Shown in pieces: positions 52,667 to 62,227 of a stretch of DNA of 64,000 nt. A program made the position numbers and the translations under genes. Location of the stretch: positions 310,001 to 374,000 of the forward strand of contig CAVXSI010000002.1 of the NCBI GenBank assembly GCA_963764365.1. The letters run 5' to 3'. The stretch comes from VRUE01 sp963764365 (lineage in GTDB: Bacteria; Actinomycetota; Thermoleophilia; Solirubrobacterales; 70-9). The stretch's first letter is position 1. Every line of letters starts with the position of its first letter. The notes under the pieces are model-generated. The model had not been told where the DNA came from. It saw only the letters and a program-made list of their open reading frames with translations, and did no database searches.

Positions 52667-53358
52667 GGCCCGGACCAACCCCCGGTCGGCAGGAAGATGA
52701 CTGCGGCGACGAGCTTGGTGCACCAACCGTCCAGCGCTTCGGCAAGGCTAACTGTCAGATAGACGTCGGAGTCCGGGGCGAAGCCGAGCTCGGAAAGCTC
52801 ATGGCTGCCCAAGCCGGCCTTCATCAGGCTCGGCGCCACGAGATAGTCGGTGAGGGCCAGGTTGTATTCCTGACCGGCCAGCTCGAAGCCGCCTCGCGGT
52901 CGCGCCCGGCCGGTTCCCTCACGCGGCGGCTCGAGATGAAATTCGACCGCCCGGGGCCGCACCAGGGCCAGCGATGCATCCACTCCCAGCATCGCCTCTT
53001 CTTCGGGCACGGCCGAGCCGCGGTTTCCGAGGAGCACCTGTCCCTCGACCAGATGCGGCGAGAGAACGCGACCAGCATCGTCGGGGTCCAGCCTTCCGGT
53101 CAAGCGCCAACGTGATCCGGCGACTGCGACATTCTCCGGCTGCGACGGATCGCTCAATCCGCCGTCGTGCTCGAAGCGCACGATGTCAAGAGGCCTTATC
53201 TCGCGACCGCCGATTCGGTAGTGGAAGGGGGTCAGCTCACCGTGCGGCGATCCCGACACAGGCCGCAGCCAGCAGCCGGTCTGCCCGGAGACCCCGGCAA
53301 CGCACCGTCCACCCCATTTCTTGGAGCAGGCGAGAACTACGATTTCCTCGACCGGCAT
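52663..53358 (-). CDS. Probable dual OB-fold domain protein
   Basis: 231 residues. Opens with IVVLACSKKWGGRCVAGVSG then GCWLRPVSGSPHGEL, and later IGGREIRPLDIVRFEH, a beta-rich pattern that I associate with the dual-OB containing domain family. No catalytic motif is visible; nucleic-acid binding is the natural guess. It sits nine bases after one DUF488 gene and overlaps the HAD gene by four bases, so it is translationally coupled to both. Confidence 0.6.
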   Translation of the reverse strand: MPVEEIVVLACSKKWGGRCVAGVSGQTGCWLRPVSGSPHGELTPFHYRIGGREIRPLDIVRFEHDGGLSDPSQPENVAVAGSRWRLTGRLDPDDAGRVLSPHLVEGQVLLGNRGSAVPEEEAMLGVDASLALVRPRAVEFHLEPPREGTGRARPRGGFELAGQEYNLALTDYLVAPSLMKAGLGSHELSELGFAPDSDVYLTVSLAEALDGWCTKLVAAVIFLPTGGWSGP

Positions 53359-53367
53359 GCCGGTCTC

Positions 53368-53808
53368 CTAAAGATGCACCGCCACGAGGGCGGGCCAGTG
53401 GTCGGCGAGATACTCGACGACGAGCCTGCGATGGCAGCGCTCAGGCGTCGCCTCGCTGCATAGCAGCACGGTGCGCTGCTCGAATTCCTCCGGACTCAGC
53501 TCTCGCTCTATGTGCCGCTCGCGCATCAGTCCCAGGAAGCGCTCTTCGTACTCCCCCCAGGACATGTCTTTCCTCTTCTTGTAGGCGGCGAGGATCTCTG
53601 GGCTCGGCGCCAGCAACGGGGCATGCTCGTACTTCGCAGCTATCAGCTCGCGCAGGAAGTAGGCGAGATCGTCGCGCTTCGCGAAGCCCGCCAGCTGCGA
53701 TCTGTTGTTGAGCCTGACGTCGAGGAGGCGCTCGATTCGATGCGCCTTCAAGCGGCCGAAGAAATCCTCGGCGGTTGTCTGCGTGAAACCGATAGTGAAG
53801 ATCTCCAT
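53368..53808 (-). CDS. DUF488 family protein (second copy)
   Basis: 146 residues. DUF488 features are the N-terminal IFTIGFTQTTAEDFFGRL, LDVRLNNRSQLAGFAKRDDL and the conserved Cys-Glu-x-x-Pro-x-x-Cys-His-Arg motif, here LLCSEATPERCHRRLV. ATG 53808 has GAGGAG nine bases upstream, inside the 3' end of the first DUF488 gene (61-bp overlap). It diverges clearly from that copy, so the two are not a recent duplication. Function of the family unknown. Confidence 0.85.
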   Translation of the reverse strand: MEIFTIGFTQTTAEDFFGRLKAHRIERLLDVRLNNRSQLAGFAKRDDLAYFLRELIAAKYEHAPLLAPSPEILAAYKKRKDMSWGEYEERFLGLMRERHIERELSPEEFEQRTVLLCSEATPERCHRRLVVEYLADHWPALVAVHL

Positions 53809-54311
53809 AGGCTCTCCTCGTCGTCGAAAAGCGACCCCTCGGCGAGGATTATCGGCTCCGCCTCCACTTCGCGACTTCCGTCGCCTCGAATGTGGTCGAT
53901 CACCAGACCTCGCTCGAGCAGAACCTTTGCCACGAGCAGACGGCGATGGCACGACGCGGGGTTCTCCTCGCTGCACATGATCGCAACCCGGTAGCGCCCG
54001 GCTCCACGCAGCAGCCTTTCGATGCCACGGCGGAACTCGTCGCTTCTCGCGACCTTCCCGTACAGGACATGCCCGGCCGGGTCGTAGAACTCGTCTCCGT
54101 CGGGCCTCCCTCCCAGCTCCTTGCCGAGAAACAGGTAACGAGCCCCGGCCACCCTCGCCACATCGCCTATGCGCGAGCGATCGGCCCACTCCACATAGCG
54201 CGAATGAGGCCAGGACCGGATGTCCACCAGAACCTCGACGCCATGTTCGGACAGCAGTTCCTGGAAGCGCTCCGCGGAGTGATTCGAATGGCCGATGGTG
54301 AGCAGCGCCAT
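53748..54311 (-). CDS. DUF488 family protein (first copy)
   Basis: 187 residues: LTIGHSNHSAERFQELLSEH, LVDIRSWPHSRYVEW and MCSEENPASCHRRLLV, the last being the DUF488 cysteine motif. A C-terminal extension of about 40 residues (after EAEPIILAEGSLFDDEE) overlaps the start of the second DUF488 gene. It begins 13 bases after the deoxyribosyltransferase-like gene. Two different DUF488 proteins in one operon suggest a heteromeric unit. Confidence 0.85.
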   Translation of the reverse strand: MALLTIGHSNHSAERFQELLSEHGVEVLVDIRSWPHSRYVEWADRSRIGDVARVAGARYLFLGKELGGRPDGDEFYDPAGHVLYGKVARSDEFRRGIERLLRGAGRYRVAIMCSEENPASCHRRLLVAKVLLERGLVIDHIRGDGSREVEAEPIILAEGSLFDDEESLWRSSLSVSRRQPPRISSAA

Positions 54312-54324
54312 GTCTCGTCAGAGC

Positions 54325-54828
54325 CTAGGCATTGCCCGCGTGTTCTCCGGCCGCCGTCCATATCGTCTCCGCAAAATCGGGGTCGGAGAAAGTCGCTCGC
54401 AGCTTCACCGCGCACTCCTCGGCGCTCTCGCACGCGATCATCCGGGCGCGCTCGTAAGCCCCGAGCATCTTCTCGACGGCGGAAGGGGGGGAGCCCGCGT
54501 CGGAGAGGCGCAGGCCGATGATCGGACGGCGGTGGCTATAAGCCAGGGCAAGCTCCGCGTCTGCGGTTTCGGCCGCGTCTCCGATCAGCGCGACAACGCA
54601 ATCGGCGTGCACGACCGCGTGGCGAACTCCCTCGAAGAGATGCCCTGGATCGGCGCAGCCATCGGCAGCCCGAGACGGCCAGGCGACGGCGGGCCAACCA
54701 CCTGCTTCGCAGGTTTCGACGACGCGGTCGCGCAGAGGATTCGGGGCGTTTCGATCGGCGGTCCCAGAGATGAGGTAGACCCAGGCCCCCTCGTCCACGG
54801 CCCCATCTTCTCGTCGTTCTTCGGCCAT
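54325..54828 (-). CDS. Nucleoside 2-deoxyribosyltransferase-like protein
   Basis: 167 residues from ATG 54828. A Rossmann-like core (VYLISGTADRNAPNPLRDRV, HAVVHADCVVALIGDAAETA, ELALAYSHRRPIIGLRL) resembles the nucleoside deoxyribosyltransferase fold with its Asp and Glu in the later strand-helix elements. Proteins of this fold and its SLOG/TIR relatives cleave N-glycosidic bonds in nucleotides or NAD, or bind such ligands. First gene of the five-gene operon. TAGACT (54839-54844, minus strand) ends ten bases before the ATG; a GTG at 54873 would lie within cydB and is disfavoured. Confidence 0.6.
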   Translation of the reverse strand: MAEERREDGAVDEGAWVYLISGTADRNAPNPLRDRVVETCEAGGWPAVAWPSRAADGCADPGHLFEGVRHAVVHADCVVALIGDAAETADAELALAYSHRRPIIGLRLSDAGSPPSAVEKMLGAYERARMIACESAEECAVKLRATFSDPDFAETIWTAAGEHAGNA

Positions 54829-54869
54829 CTGCTCTGGCAGTCTAGGAGCGGGGTCGGCGGTCGCCGGGC

Positions 54870-55869
54870 TCACTCACCGAGGAGTTCGCGCTGGCTGAGC
54901 CAGTAGAGCAGGCCGAGCGCCGGCAGGACGAGGACCGCGGCGGCGATGAAGACGACGATCACCGCGGCCAGCGTGTCCGAGGGGGCGGCTGACTGCGTCA
55001 CCTTCAGCGAGGTCGGCAGCAGGTAGGGGAACTGGGCGACGCCCCAGCCCCAGATCACGGCGACGACGGCACCGGCCGCGAGCGGGCGCAGGCCGCGGCG
55101 GGCGCCACGCAGAAGCAGCGCCAGCACCGCGAGGCCGCAGAGCGCCGAGACGATCACCAGCGGCAGGCCCTCGCCGGTCAGGCGGTCGAATATGTAGCGC
55201 GCTTCGGAGTGCAGGGCGAAGATCCCCGCGACGGCGAAGACACCGGCGACCAGCGCCGCGGCGAGGGCGCGGCGCGAGAAGTACCGCTCCAGCTCGGCGT
55301 CGCCGGCGCGGCGGGCGTCGGTGACCAGGAAGACTGCGGCGAGGTAGGCGCCGCTGGCGACGAACAGCGCCCCGGTCAGCAGCGGCAGCGGCGCGATCCA
55401 GCTCGAGAAGGCGTCTCCGTCGCCGCCCGGCGGCACGTTGCCGGCGGCGATCGCGCCGACCACCGTGCCCATGAAGAACGGCGTCAGCACCGAGGAGAAG
55501 GCGAACACGGCGCCCATCGCCCGCCGGTACTCGAGCCGCCGCACCGATTTGCGGAAGGCGAAGCCGCCGCCGCGCAGGACGATCCCCACCGCCGCCAGCG
55601 TCAGCGGCACGTAGAGCGTCGTCATCACCGCCCCGAACGCTTCCGAGAACGCCGTCCAGAGGACGACGAGGATGAAGATCAACCAGACGTGGTTGGCCTC
55701 CCAGACGGGAGTCAGCGAGCGCTGGATCAGCGCCCGCGGCCGCTCGCCGCGCTCGGCGTCGCCGGCGATCAGGTCCCAGAGCCCGGCGCCGAAGTCGGCA
55801 CCGCCGAACAGCGCGTAGCAGCGTCGCGCCGACCCAGAGGATGACCGCGGCGACGTCGGCGCGGGTCAT
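54870..55869 (-). pseudogene. cydB: Cytochrome bd oxidase subunit II with one frame break
   Basis: The start ATG 55869 follows GGAGG and gives TRADVAAVILWVGATL; the sequence then continues one frame over as YALFGGADFGAGLWDLIAGD and on through WLIFILVVLWTAFSEAFG to the stop at 54870. One extra base near 55818 accounts for the break. The product, if repaired, would be about 332 residues with eight or nine helices, the normal CydB. Because cydA and pgi nearby show similar breaks, a sequencing error is more likely than a dead gene. Confidence 0.8.
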
Positions 55870-55928
55870 CGCGGCCTCCGTGGCGGGTTGGTTCCGCATA
55901 GCGACACCAAGTCGCCACCGCCGGTCAT
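55866..55928 (-). CDS. 20-residue ORF nested between cydA and cydB
   Basis: ATG 55928 overlaps the cydA stop and the TGA overlaps the cydB ATG, so it links the two genes. The predicted peptide MTGGGDLVSLCGTNPPRRPR is not hydrophobic and does not resemble CydX or CydH. It may only serve translational coupling. Confidence 0.2.
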   Translation of the reverse strand: MTGGGDLVSLCGTNPPRRPR

Positions 55929-57252
55929 CGGACCGCCTCCTCGGCGGGCGCGTAGGGGGTCTCGGCCTCGTCCCCCTCGCCCTCCGCCCGCCAGCGGCGC
56001 GACATCGCCCGCAGCACCAGCACGGCGCCGGTGCCGAGGCCGGCGTAGAGCAGCAGCACGGCGGCGAAGGCGAACCAGATCCCCTTCGCCTGGGTGACCG
56101 CTTCGGAGGTCCGCATGTAGCCCTGCACGATCCACGGCTGGCGACCGACCTCGGTGACGATCCAGCCCATCCACAGCGCCAGGATCGCGCCTACCCCGGA
56201 GACGGCCACGGCGCGCAGGAACCACCGCGTGCGCGGGATCTCACGCCGCCGCCACCACGACCAGCCGAGCCAGAGGCCGAGCAGCAGCAGCGCGGTGCCG
56301 ATCCCGACCATCCCGTCGAAGGAGAGGTGCAGGAGCGTGTTCGCCGGCGGTCGTTCGTCGGCCGGGATGTCCTGCAGGCCGATCGACCTTGGTGTCGGCG
56401 CTGAAGCCGACCAGGAAGCGAGTCGAGGTCGGGGATCGGGATCGACGCCTTGACCCCGTCGCTGGTGCAGATGCCGCCGACGTACTCGGTCTGGTGGGTG
56501 CCGGTCTTCTGGACGCACTCCATGGCGGCGAACTTGGCCGGCTGGTGGTCGGCGACTTCGCGCGCCGCGGTGTCGCCGACGAACAGCTGGACCGGGGTGG
56601 CGACGCAGGCGATCGTCAGCGGGATCAGCAGCCCCAGCCGGTGCAGGCGGTCGCGCCGCCCGCGCAGCATCCCGACCGCGTAGATCGAGGCGACGAGGAA
56701 GCCGACGACCATGTAGGCGGCGAGGATCATGTGCGGCACCTCGTAGACCCAGGCCGGGTTGAACAGCACCTTGAGCGGCTCGGTTTCGACCACCTTGCCG
56801 GCCGGCCGTCGAGGACGAAGCCCTGCGGCTGGTTCATCCAGGAGTTGGCGGTGACGACCGAGAAGGCGCCGCCGATCCCGGTGATCACCATCGGCACTGC
56901 CGGACCAGAAGTGCGCCCAGCCGCTCAGCCGCTTCCAGCCGTAGATGTAGATCGCGAGGAAGATCGCCTCGGTGAAGAAGAAGATCCCCTCGACCGCGAA
57001 GGCGATCCCGAAGGCGTCGCCGAAGCGCGCCATGAAGTTCGGCCAGAGCAGCCCGAACTCGAAGCTGAGCACGGTGCCGGTGACGGCGCCGACCGCGAAG
57101 GTGACCGCCATCGCCTTCGACCAGCGCCGCGCCAGCCGCATCGCGTCCTCGTCGCCGCGCTTCAGCCCCAGCCAGTTGGCGGTGAGGATCATCGCCGGCA
57201 GGGCGACGCCGAGGCTGGCGAGGACGATGTGGAAGGCGAGCGTGAACGCCAT
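55925..57252 (-). pseudogene. cydA: Cytochrome bd oxidase subunit I with about four frame breaks
   Basis: Quinol oxidase subunit with hemes b and d. Intact stretches are AFHIVLASLGVALPAMILTA, ITGIGGAFSVVTANSWMNQP then QGFVLDG, KVVETEPLKVLFNPAWVYE, FLVGFSADTKV, and the conserved EVGRQPWIVQGYMRTSEAVT. They lie in different frames: breaks are near 56895, 56806, 56412 and 56390. The second lies in a GGCCGGCCGGC run, a classic error site. Total length (about 442 codons) is right for a short-Q-loop CydA, so the gene is probably functional in reality. Confidence 0.8.
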
Positions 57253-58957
57253 CAGCTCGCGCGCGGCGAGCAGGTTGGAGCTCGACGCCGCGAGCGGGAG
57301 GGCTCGAGCGGGCCCGCCTCCGCGGCGCGGGCTGGCGGTAGCGGCGGATCAGCGCGTTGGTCGAGCTGTCGTGGGTCAGCTTCCGGCTCCTGGTCGGCCT
57401 GCAGCTCGGGGACGATCCGCTTCGCCAGCACCTTGCCCAGCTCGACCCCCCACTGGTCGAAGGAGTCGATCCCCCACACCGCCCCCTGGGTGAAGACGCT
57501 GTGCTCGTAGAGGGCCACCAGGGTCCCCAGGGTGTGGGGGTCGAGCCGCTCGGCAAGGATCGTGTTCGAGGGGCGGTTGCCCTCCATCACCCGGTGCGGG
57601 ACGACGTTCTCCGGCGTGCCCTCTTCGCGCACCTGCTCGGCGTTTTGCCGAAGGCGAGCGCCTCGGCCTGGGCGAAGACGTTGGAGATCAGCAGGTCGTG
57701 GTGCTCGCCGAGCGGGTTGTTGGAGCGCATGAAGCCGATGAAGTCGCAGGGGATCAGCCGCGTCCCTTGGTGGATCAGCTGGTAGAAGGAGTGCTGGCCG
57801 TTGGTCCCCGGCTCGCCCCAGAAGATCGCCCCGGTGTCGTAGTCGACGCGGGCGCCGTCGAGGGTGACGTGCTTGCCGTTCGACTCCATCGTCAGCTGCT
57901 GCAGGTAGGCGGGGAAGCGGTGCAGGTACTGGTTGTAGGGGAAGACGCCGCAGGTCTGGGCGCCGAAGAAGTCGCCGTACCAGACGCAGAGCAGCCCCAT
58001 CAGCGCCGGCAGGTTCGCGGCGAGCGGCGCCTCGCGGAAGTGCTCGTCCATCGCGTGGAAGCCGGCCAGCATCTCGGCGAAGCGGGCCGGGCCGATCGCC
58101 AGCATGGTCGAGAGGCCGATCGCCGAGTCCATCGAGTAGCGGCCCCCCACCCACTCCCAGAAGCCGAACATGTTGTCGGTGTCGATGCCGAACTTGGCGA
58201 CCTCCTCGGCATTGGTCGAGACGGCGACGAAGTGCTTGGCGACCGCCGCCTCGTCGCCGCCCAGCCCGGCCAGCGACCATTCGCGGGCGGTGTGGGCGTT
58301 GGTCATCGTCTCCAGCGTCGTGAAGGTCTTCGAGGAGATCACGAACAGCGTCTCCTCGGGGTCGAGGTCGCGGGTGCACTCGACGAAGTCGGTGCCGTCG
58401 ACGTTGGAGACGAAGCGGAAGGTCATCTCGCGGCGGCTGAAGTGGCGCAGCGCCTCGTAAGCCATCACCGGGCCGAGGTCGGAGCCGCCGATGCCGACGT
58501 TGACGACGTTGCGGATCGGCTTGCCGGTGTGGCCGGTCCACTCGCCGGAGCGCACCCGCTCGCAGAAGTCGCCCATCCGGTCGAGCGTCCCGTGCACCTC
58601 CTTGACCACGTCGACCCCGTCGACGATCAGCGAGCGCTCGCGCGGCATCCGCAGCGCCACGTGCAGCACGGCGCGGTCCTCGGAGACGTTGATGTGCTCG
58701 CCGGCGAACATCGCTTCGCGGCGCTGCTCGACGCCGCGCTCACGGGCCAGCTCGCCGAGCAGCATCACCGTCTCGTCGGTGATCCGGTTCTTGGAGAAGT
58801 CGAGGTGCAGGCCGACGCCATCGGCGATCAGCCGCTCGCCGCGCTGCGGGTCGGAGTCGAACAGGTCGCCCAGCTTGGCGTCCTTCAGCTCGCCGTAGTG
58901 GCGCTCCAGCGCCTTCCAGGCAGCCCCCTCGCGCAGGTCCGGCGCGCTGCTGCTCAC
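57252..58957 (-). pseudogene. pgi: Glucose-6-phosphate isomerase with frame breaks near the 3' end
   Basis: GTG 58957 overlaps the tal stop. The long N-terminal portion is intact: NVVNVGIGGSDLGPVMAYEA, TFRFVSNVDGTDF, FVISSKTFTTLET, and the signature GEPGTNGQHSFYQLIHQG. At about 57650 the frame shifts (after EALAFGKT) to AEQVREEGTPENVVPHRVME, and at about 57385 again to LTHDSSTNALIRRYR. Two breaks in a universally essential-type glycolytic gene point to sequence error. The final stop is uncertain; TGA at 57252-57254 overlaps the cydA start. Confidence 0.85.
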
Positions 58958-60030
58958 GTGCGCGCCCCGAGCTGCGACTCGATCGTCTTCAGCAGCTCGT
59001 TCCAGGAGTCGACGAAGGCCTGCTTGCCCTCCTCCTGGAGGCGGGCGGCGAGCGCCTCGACGTCGATCCCCGCCGCGTCGAACTCGGCCAGCACCTGCTC
59101 GGCGTCGCCGCCGTCTTCGGGCAGCGGCTCGCCGACCTCGCCATGGTCGGCGAAGGCGTGCAGGGTCGGCTCGGGCATCGTGTTGACGGTGAACGGAGAG
59201 GCGAGCCCTTCGATGTAGAGGACGTCGGAGGCTTCCGGGTCCTTGGTGCCGGTGCTCGCCCAGAGCAGCCGCTGCGGCCGGGCGCCCGCGTTCTCGAGCC
59301 GCTGCCAGCGCTCGGAGTCGAGCAGCTCCCGGTAGGCGCGGTAGGCGCGCTTGCCGATCGCGATCCCCAGCCCGTCGCGCAGCTCGTCGGGCACTTCGCC
59401 CGTCACCGCCTTGTCCCAGCGGCTGACGAAGAGCGAGGCGACCGAGCCGACCGCCGGGTCGAGCCCGGCCTCGATGCGGCGCTCGACCCCCCGCATGTAG
59501 GCCTCTGCGGCGCCGAGGTAGTGCTCGCGCGAGAAGAGCAGGGTGACGTTGACCGGGATGCCGGCGAAGATCGTCTCCTCGATCGCCCGGTGGCCGGCCC
59601 CGGTGCCGGGGATCTTGATCAGCAGGTTGTCGCGCTCCGCCTGGCCGTGCAGCTTCGCCGCCTGTTCGATCGTCGTCTCCGTGTCGTCGGCGAGCTTCGG
59701 CGAGACCTCCAGCGAGCACCAGCCGTCGACCCCGTCGGTGCGATCGTGGACGTCGCGGAAGAGGTCGGTCGCGCGGCGCAGGTCGGCGATCGCCAGCTCG
59801 AAGAAGATCTCCTCGGGCGAGCTTCCGTCGGGACCCAGCTCGGCGATCTGCTCGTCGTAGACCTCGCCCCCCGAGATCGCCTTGTCGAAGATCGTCGGGT
59901 TGGAGGTGAGGCCGGTGACCGACAGCTCGTCGATGTAGCGGGCGAGCGTGCCGTCGTCCAGCATCGTGCGGGTGATGTTGTCGAGCCAGAGGCTCTGGCC
60001 CAGCTCATGCAGTTTCGCGTTCGGCTTCAT
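58954..60030 (-). CDS. tal: Transaldolase
   Basis: 358 residues. Pentose phosphate pathway enzyme transferring a dihydroxyacetone unit. TGLTSNPTIFDKAI, the Schiff-base lysine in NLLIKIPGTGAGHRA, PVNVTLLFSREHYLGAAEAY and WASTGTKDPEASDVLYIE are all present. Length fits the actinobacterial TalB-like type. Lies between tkt (22-base gap) and pgi (four-base overlap), an operon for interconverting hexose and pentose phosphates. Confidence 0.96.
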   Translation of the reverse strand: MKPNAKLHELGQSLWLDNITRTMLDDGTLARYIDELSVTGLTSNPTIFDKAISGGEVYDEQIAELGPDGSSPEEIFFELAIADLRRATDLFRDVHDRTDGVDGWCSLEVSPKLADDTETTIEQAAKLHGQAERDNLLIKIPGTGAGHRAIEETIFAGIPVNVTLLFSREHYLGAAEAYMRGVERRIEAGLDPAVGSVASLFVSRWDKAVTGEVPDELRDGLGIAIGKRAYRAYRELLDSERWQRLENAGARPQRLLWASTGTKDPEASDVLYIEGLASPFTVNTMPEPTLHAFADHGEVGEPLPEDGGDAEQVLAEFDAAGIDVEALAARLQEEGKQAFVDSWNELLKTIESQLGART

Positions 60031-60052
60031 GGCTCTCCTTTCGCAGTGGCTC

Positions 60053-62149
60053 TCAGCTCACCTTGGCACGATCCAGCACTTCGCGCGCGGCCTCGGCGAT
60101 CCTGTCGGGAGTGAAGCCGAACTTCGTCTGCACGTCCTTCAGCGGCGCCGAGGTGCCGAAGGTGTGCATGCCGATCCGCGTGCCGCCCGGCCCGACGTAG
60201 TGGTCCCAACCGATCGTCGAGGCCTCCTCGACCGAGACACGCGCGGTCACGGCCGGCGGGAGCACCTCGTCGCGGTAGGCCGCGTCCTGGCGGTCGAACA
60301 GCTCCCAGCAGGGCAGGCTGACGACCCGCGAGCCGACCCCTTCGGCGCTCAGCTCCTGGTGCGCGGCGACCGCCAGCGCCACCTCGCTGCCGGTGGCGAT
60401 CAGGATCAGCTCCGGCTCGCCGCCGTCGGCGTCGGCGAGCACGTAGCCGCCGCGCCGCAGGCCCTCGGCCGGCGCGTACTTGGAGCGGTCGAGGATCGGC
60501 ACGTTCTGCCGGGTCAGCACCAGGGCGACCGGCTGGTGGGTGCGGTCGACCGCGACCCGCCAGGCCTCGGCGACCTCGTTGGCATCGGCGGGGCGGATCA
60601 CGTCGAGGCCGGGAATCGCCCGCAACGAGGCGAGCTGCTCGACCGGCTGGTGGGTCGGGCCGTCCTCGCCGAGGCCGATCGAGTCGTGGGTGAAGACGTG
60701 GATCACCGGCAGCTCCATCAGCGCCGAGAGGCGGATCGCCGGCCGCGCGTAGTCGGAGAAGGTGAGATAGGTCGACCAGAGCGGCCGCAGCTTGGATAGC
60801 GAGAGGCCGTTGGAGATCGCCGCCGCCTCGTGCTCGCGGATCCCGAAGTGGAGCTCGCGGCCCTCGTAGGCGCCGGGCTCGAAGTCGACCGCGCCGTCGA
60901 AGCTCAGCCGCACCGAGGTCGAGTCGGTGAGGTCGGCCGAGCCGGCCAGCAGCCAGGGCACCCGCGCAGCGATTGCGTTCTCGACCTGGTTCGAGGCCTT
61001 GCGGGTGGCGAGGCCCTTCTCGTCGGGCTCGAAGCCCGGGATCCCGGCGTCCCAGCCGTCCGGCAGCGCCCGCTTCTGCGTCGCCTCGATCTCCGCCGCC
61101 AGGTCGCCGTTGTCCTTCGCGTAGTCGGCGAGCCTCGCCTCCCAGGCGGCGCGCAGCTCGGCGCCGCGCTTGCCGATCCCGGCCGCGAAGTGCTCCTTGA
61201 CCCCGTCGGGGACGAGGAACTGGGCGTCTTCGGGCCAGCCGTAGGCGCGCTTCGTCTCCCGCACCTCCTCCTCGCCGAGCGGGTCGCCGTGGGCGGCGGA
61301 GGTGTCCTGCTTGTGGGGCGAGCCGTAGCCGATGTGGCTGTCGACGATGATCAGCGTCGGCCGGCCCTCCTCGCCCTCGAACTCCTCGAAGGCGCGGGAG
61401 AGCAGTTCCATGTCGTTGGCGTCGCCGACCCGGGTGACGTTCCAGCCGTAGCCCATGAAGCGGGCGGCGACGTCGTCCTCGTAGGTGATCCGGGTTTTGC
61501 CGTCGATCGTGATGTGGTTGTTGTCGTAGATCCAGCAGAGGTTGTCGAGCTTCAGGTGGCCGGCGATCGAGGCGGCTTCGTTGGAGACGCCCTCCATCAG
61601 GCAGCCGTCGCCGGCGATCGCGTAGACGTCGAAGTCGAAGAGGTCGAAGCCGGGGCGGTCGTAGCGGGCCGACTGCCACTTGCCGGCGATCGCCATCCCG
61701 ACCGACGTGGCGATCCCCTGGCCGAGCGGCCCGGTGGTCGTCTCGACCCCCGAGGTCCAGCGGTACTCCGGGTGGCCGGGGGCGCGCGAGTCGAGCTGGC
61801 GGAAGCGCTCGATGTCCTCGAGCGAGACCGCCGGGCGGCCGACCACCTCGTAGTCGGGTTCGACCGCCTGCACCTCGGTCAGGTAGAGCAGCGCGTAGAG
61901 CAGCATCGAGGCGTGGCCGGCGGAGAGCACGAAGCGGTCGCGGCCGGGCCAGATCGGGTCGGCGGGGTCGAAGCGCAGGAAGCGCTGCCAGAGCGTGTAG
62001 GCGACCGGCGCCATCGCCATCGGCGTCCCCGGGTGGCCGGAGTTCGCCTTCTGGATCGCGTCTATCGACAGCGTGCGGATCGTGTTGGTGCAGAGACGGT
62101 CGATGTCCGCCCCCCCGTTGCGGGCTGTGCTCGCTGCTTCAGGTGCCAT
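60053..62149 (-). CDS. tkt: Transketolase
   Basis: 698 residues, thiamine-diphosphate dependent. Motifs: GHPGTPMAMAPVAYTLW, the ThDP fold GDGCLMEGVSNEAASIAGHL then DNLCWIYDNN, and the pyrimidine domain LMELPVIHVFTHDSIGLGED followed by GPTHQPVEQLASLRAI. Works with Tal and Pgi downstream. TAGGGT (62161-62166, minus strand) lies eleven bases before ATG 62149, a probable leaderless promoter for the whole tkt-tal-pgi-cyd run. Confidence 0.97.
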   Translation of the reverse strand: MAPEAASTARNGGADIDRLCTNTIRTLSIDAIQKANSGHPGTPMAMAPVAYTLWQRFLRFDPADPIWPGRDRFVLSAGHASMLLYALLYLTEVQAVEPDYEVVGRPAVSLEDIERFRQLDSRAPGHPEYRWTSGVETTTGPLGQGIATSVGMAIAGKWQSARYDRPGFDLFDFDVYAIAGDGCLMEGVSNEAASIAGHLKLDNLCWIYDNNHITIDGKTRITYEDDVAARFMGYGWNVTRVGDANDMELLSRAFEEFEGEEGRPTLIIVDSHIGYGSPHKQDTSAAHGDPLGEEEVRETKRAYGWPEDAQFLVPDGVKEHFAAGIGKRGAELRAAWEARLADYAKDNGDLAAEIEATQKRALPDGWDAGIPGFEPDEKGLATRKASNQVENAIAARVPWLLAGSADLTDSTSVRLSFDGAVDFEPGAYEGRELHFGIREHEAAAISNGLSLSKLRPLWSTYLTFSDYARPAIRLSALMELPVIHVFTHDSIGLGEDGPTHQPVEQLASLRAIPGLDVIRPADANEVAEAWRVAVDRTHQPVALVLTRQNVPILDRSKYAPAEGLRRGGYVLADADGGEPELILIATGSEVALAVAAHQELSAEGVGSRVVSLPCWELFDRQDAAYRDEVLPPAVTARVSVEEASTIGWDHYVGPGGTRIGMHTFGTSAPLKDVQTKFGFTPDRIAEAAREVLDRAKVS

Positions 62150-62227
62150 TCGACGCCTCGACCCTATCGATTCGGCAGGCGGCCGGGTTGACGATTGGAT
62201 ACACGGCCATTCGCGGTCGGCTCGGGG

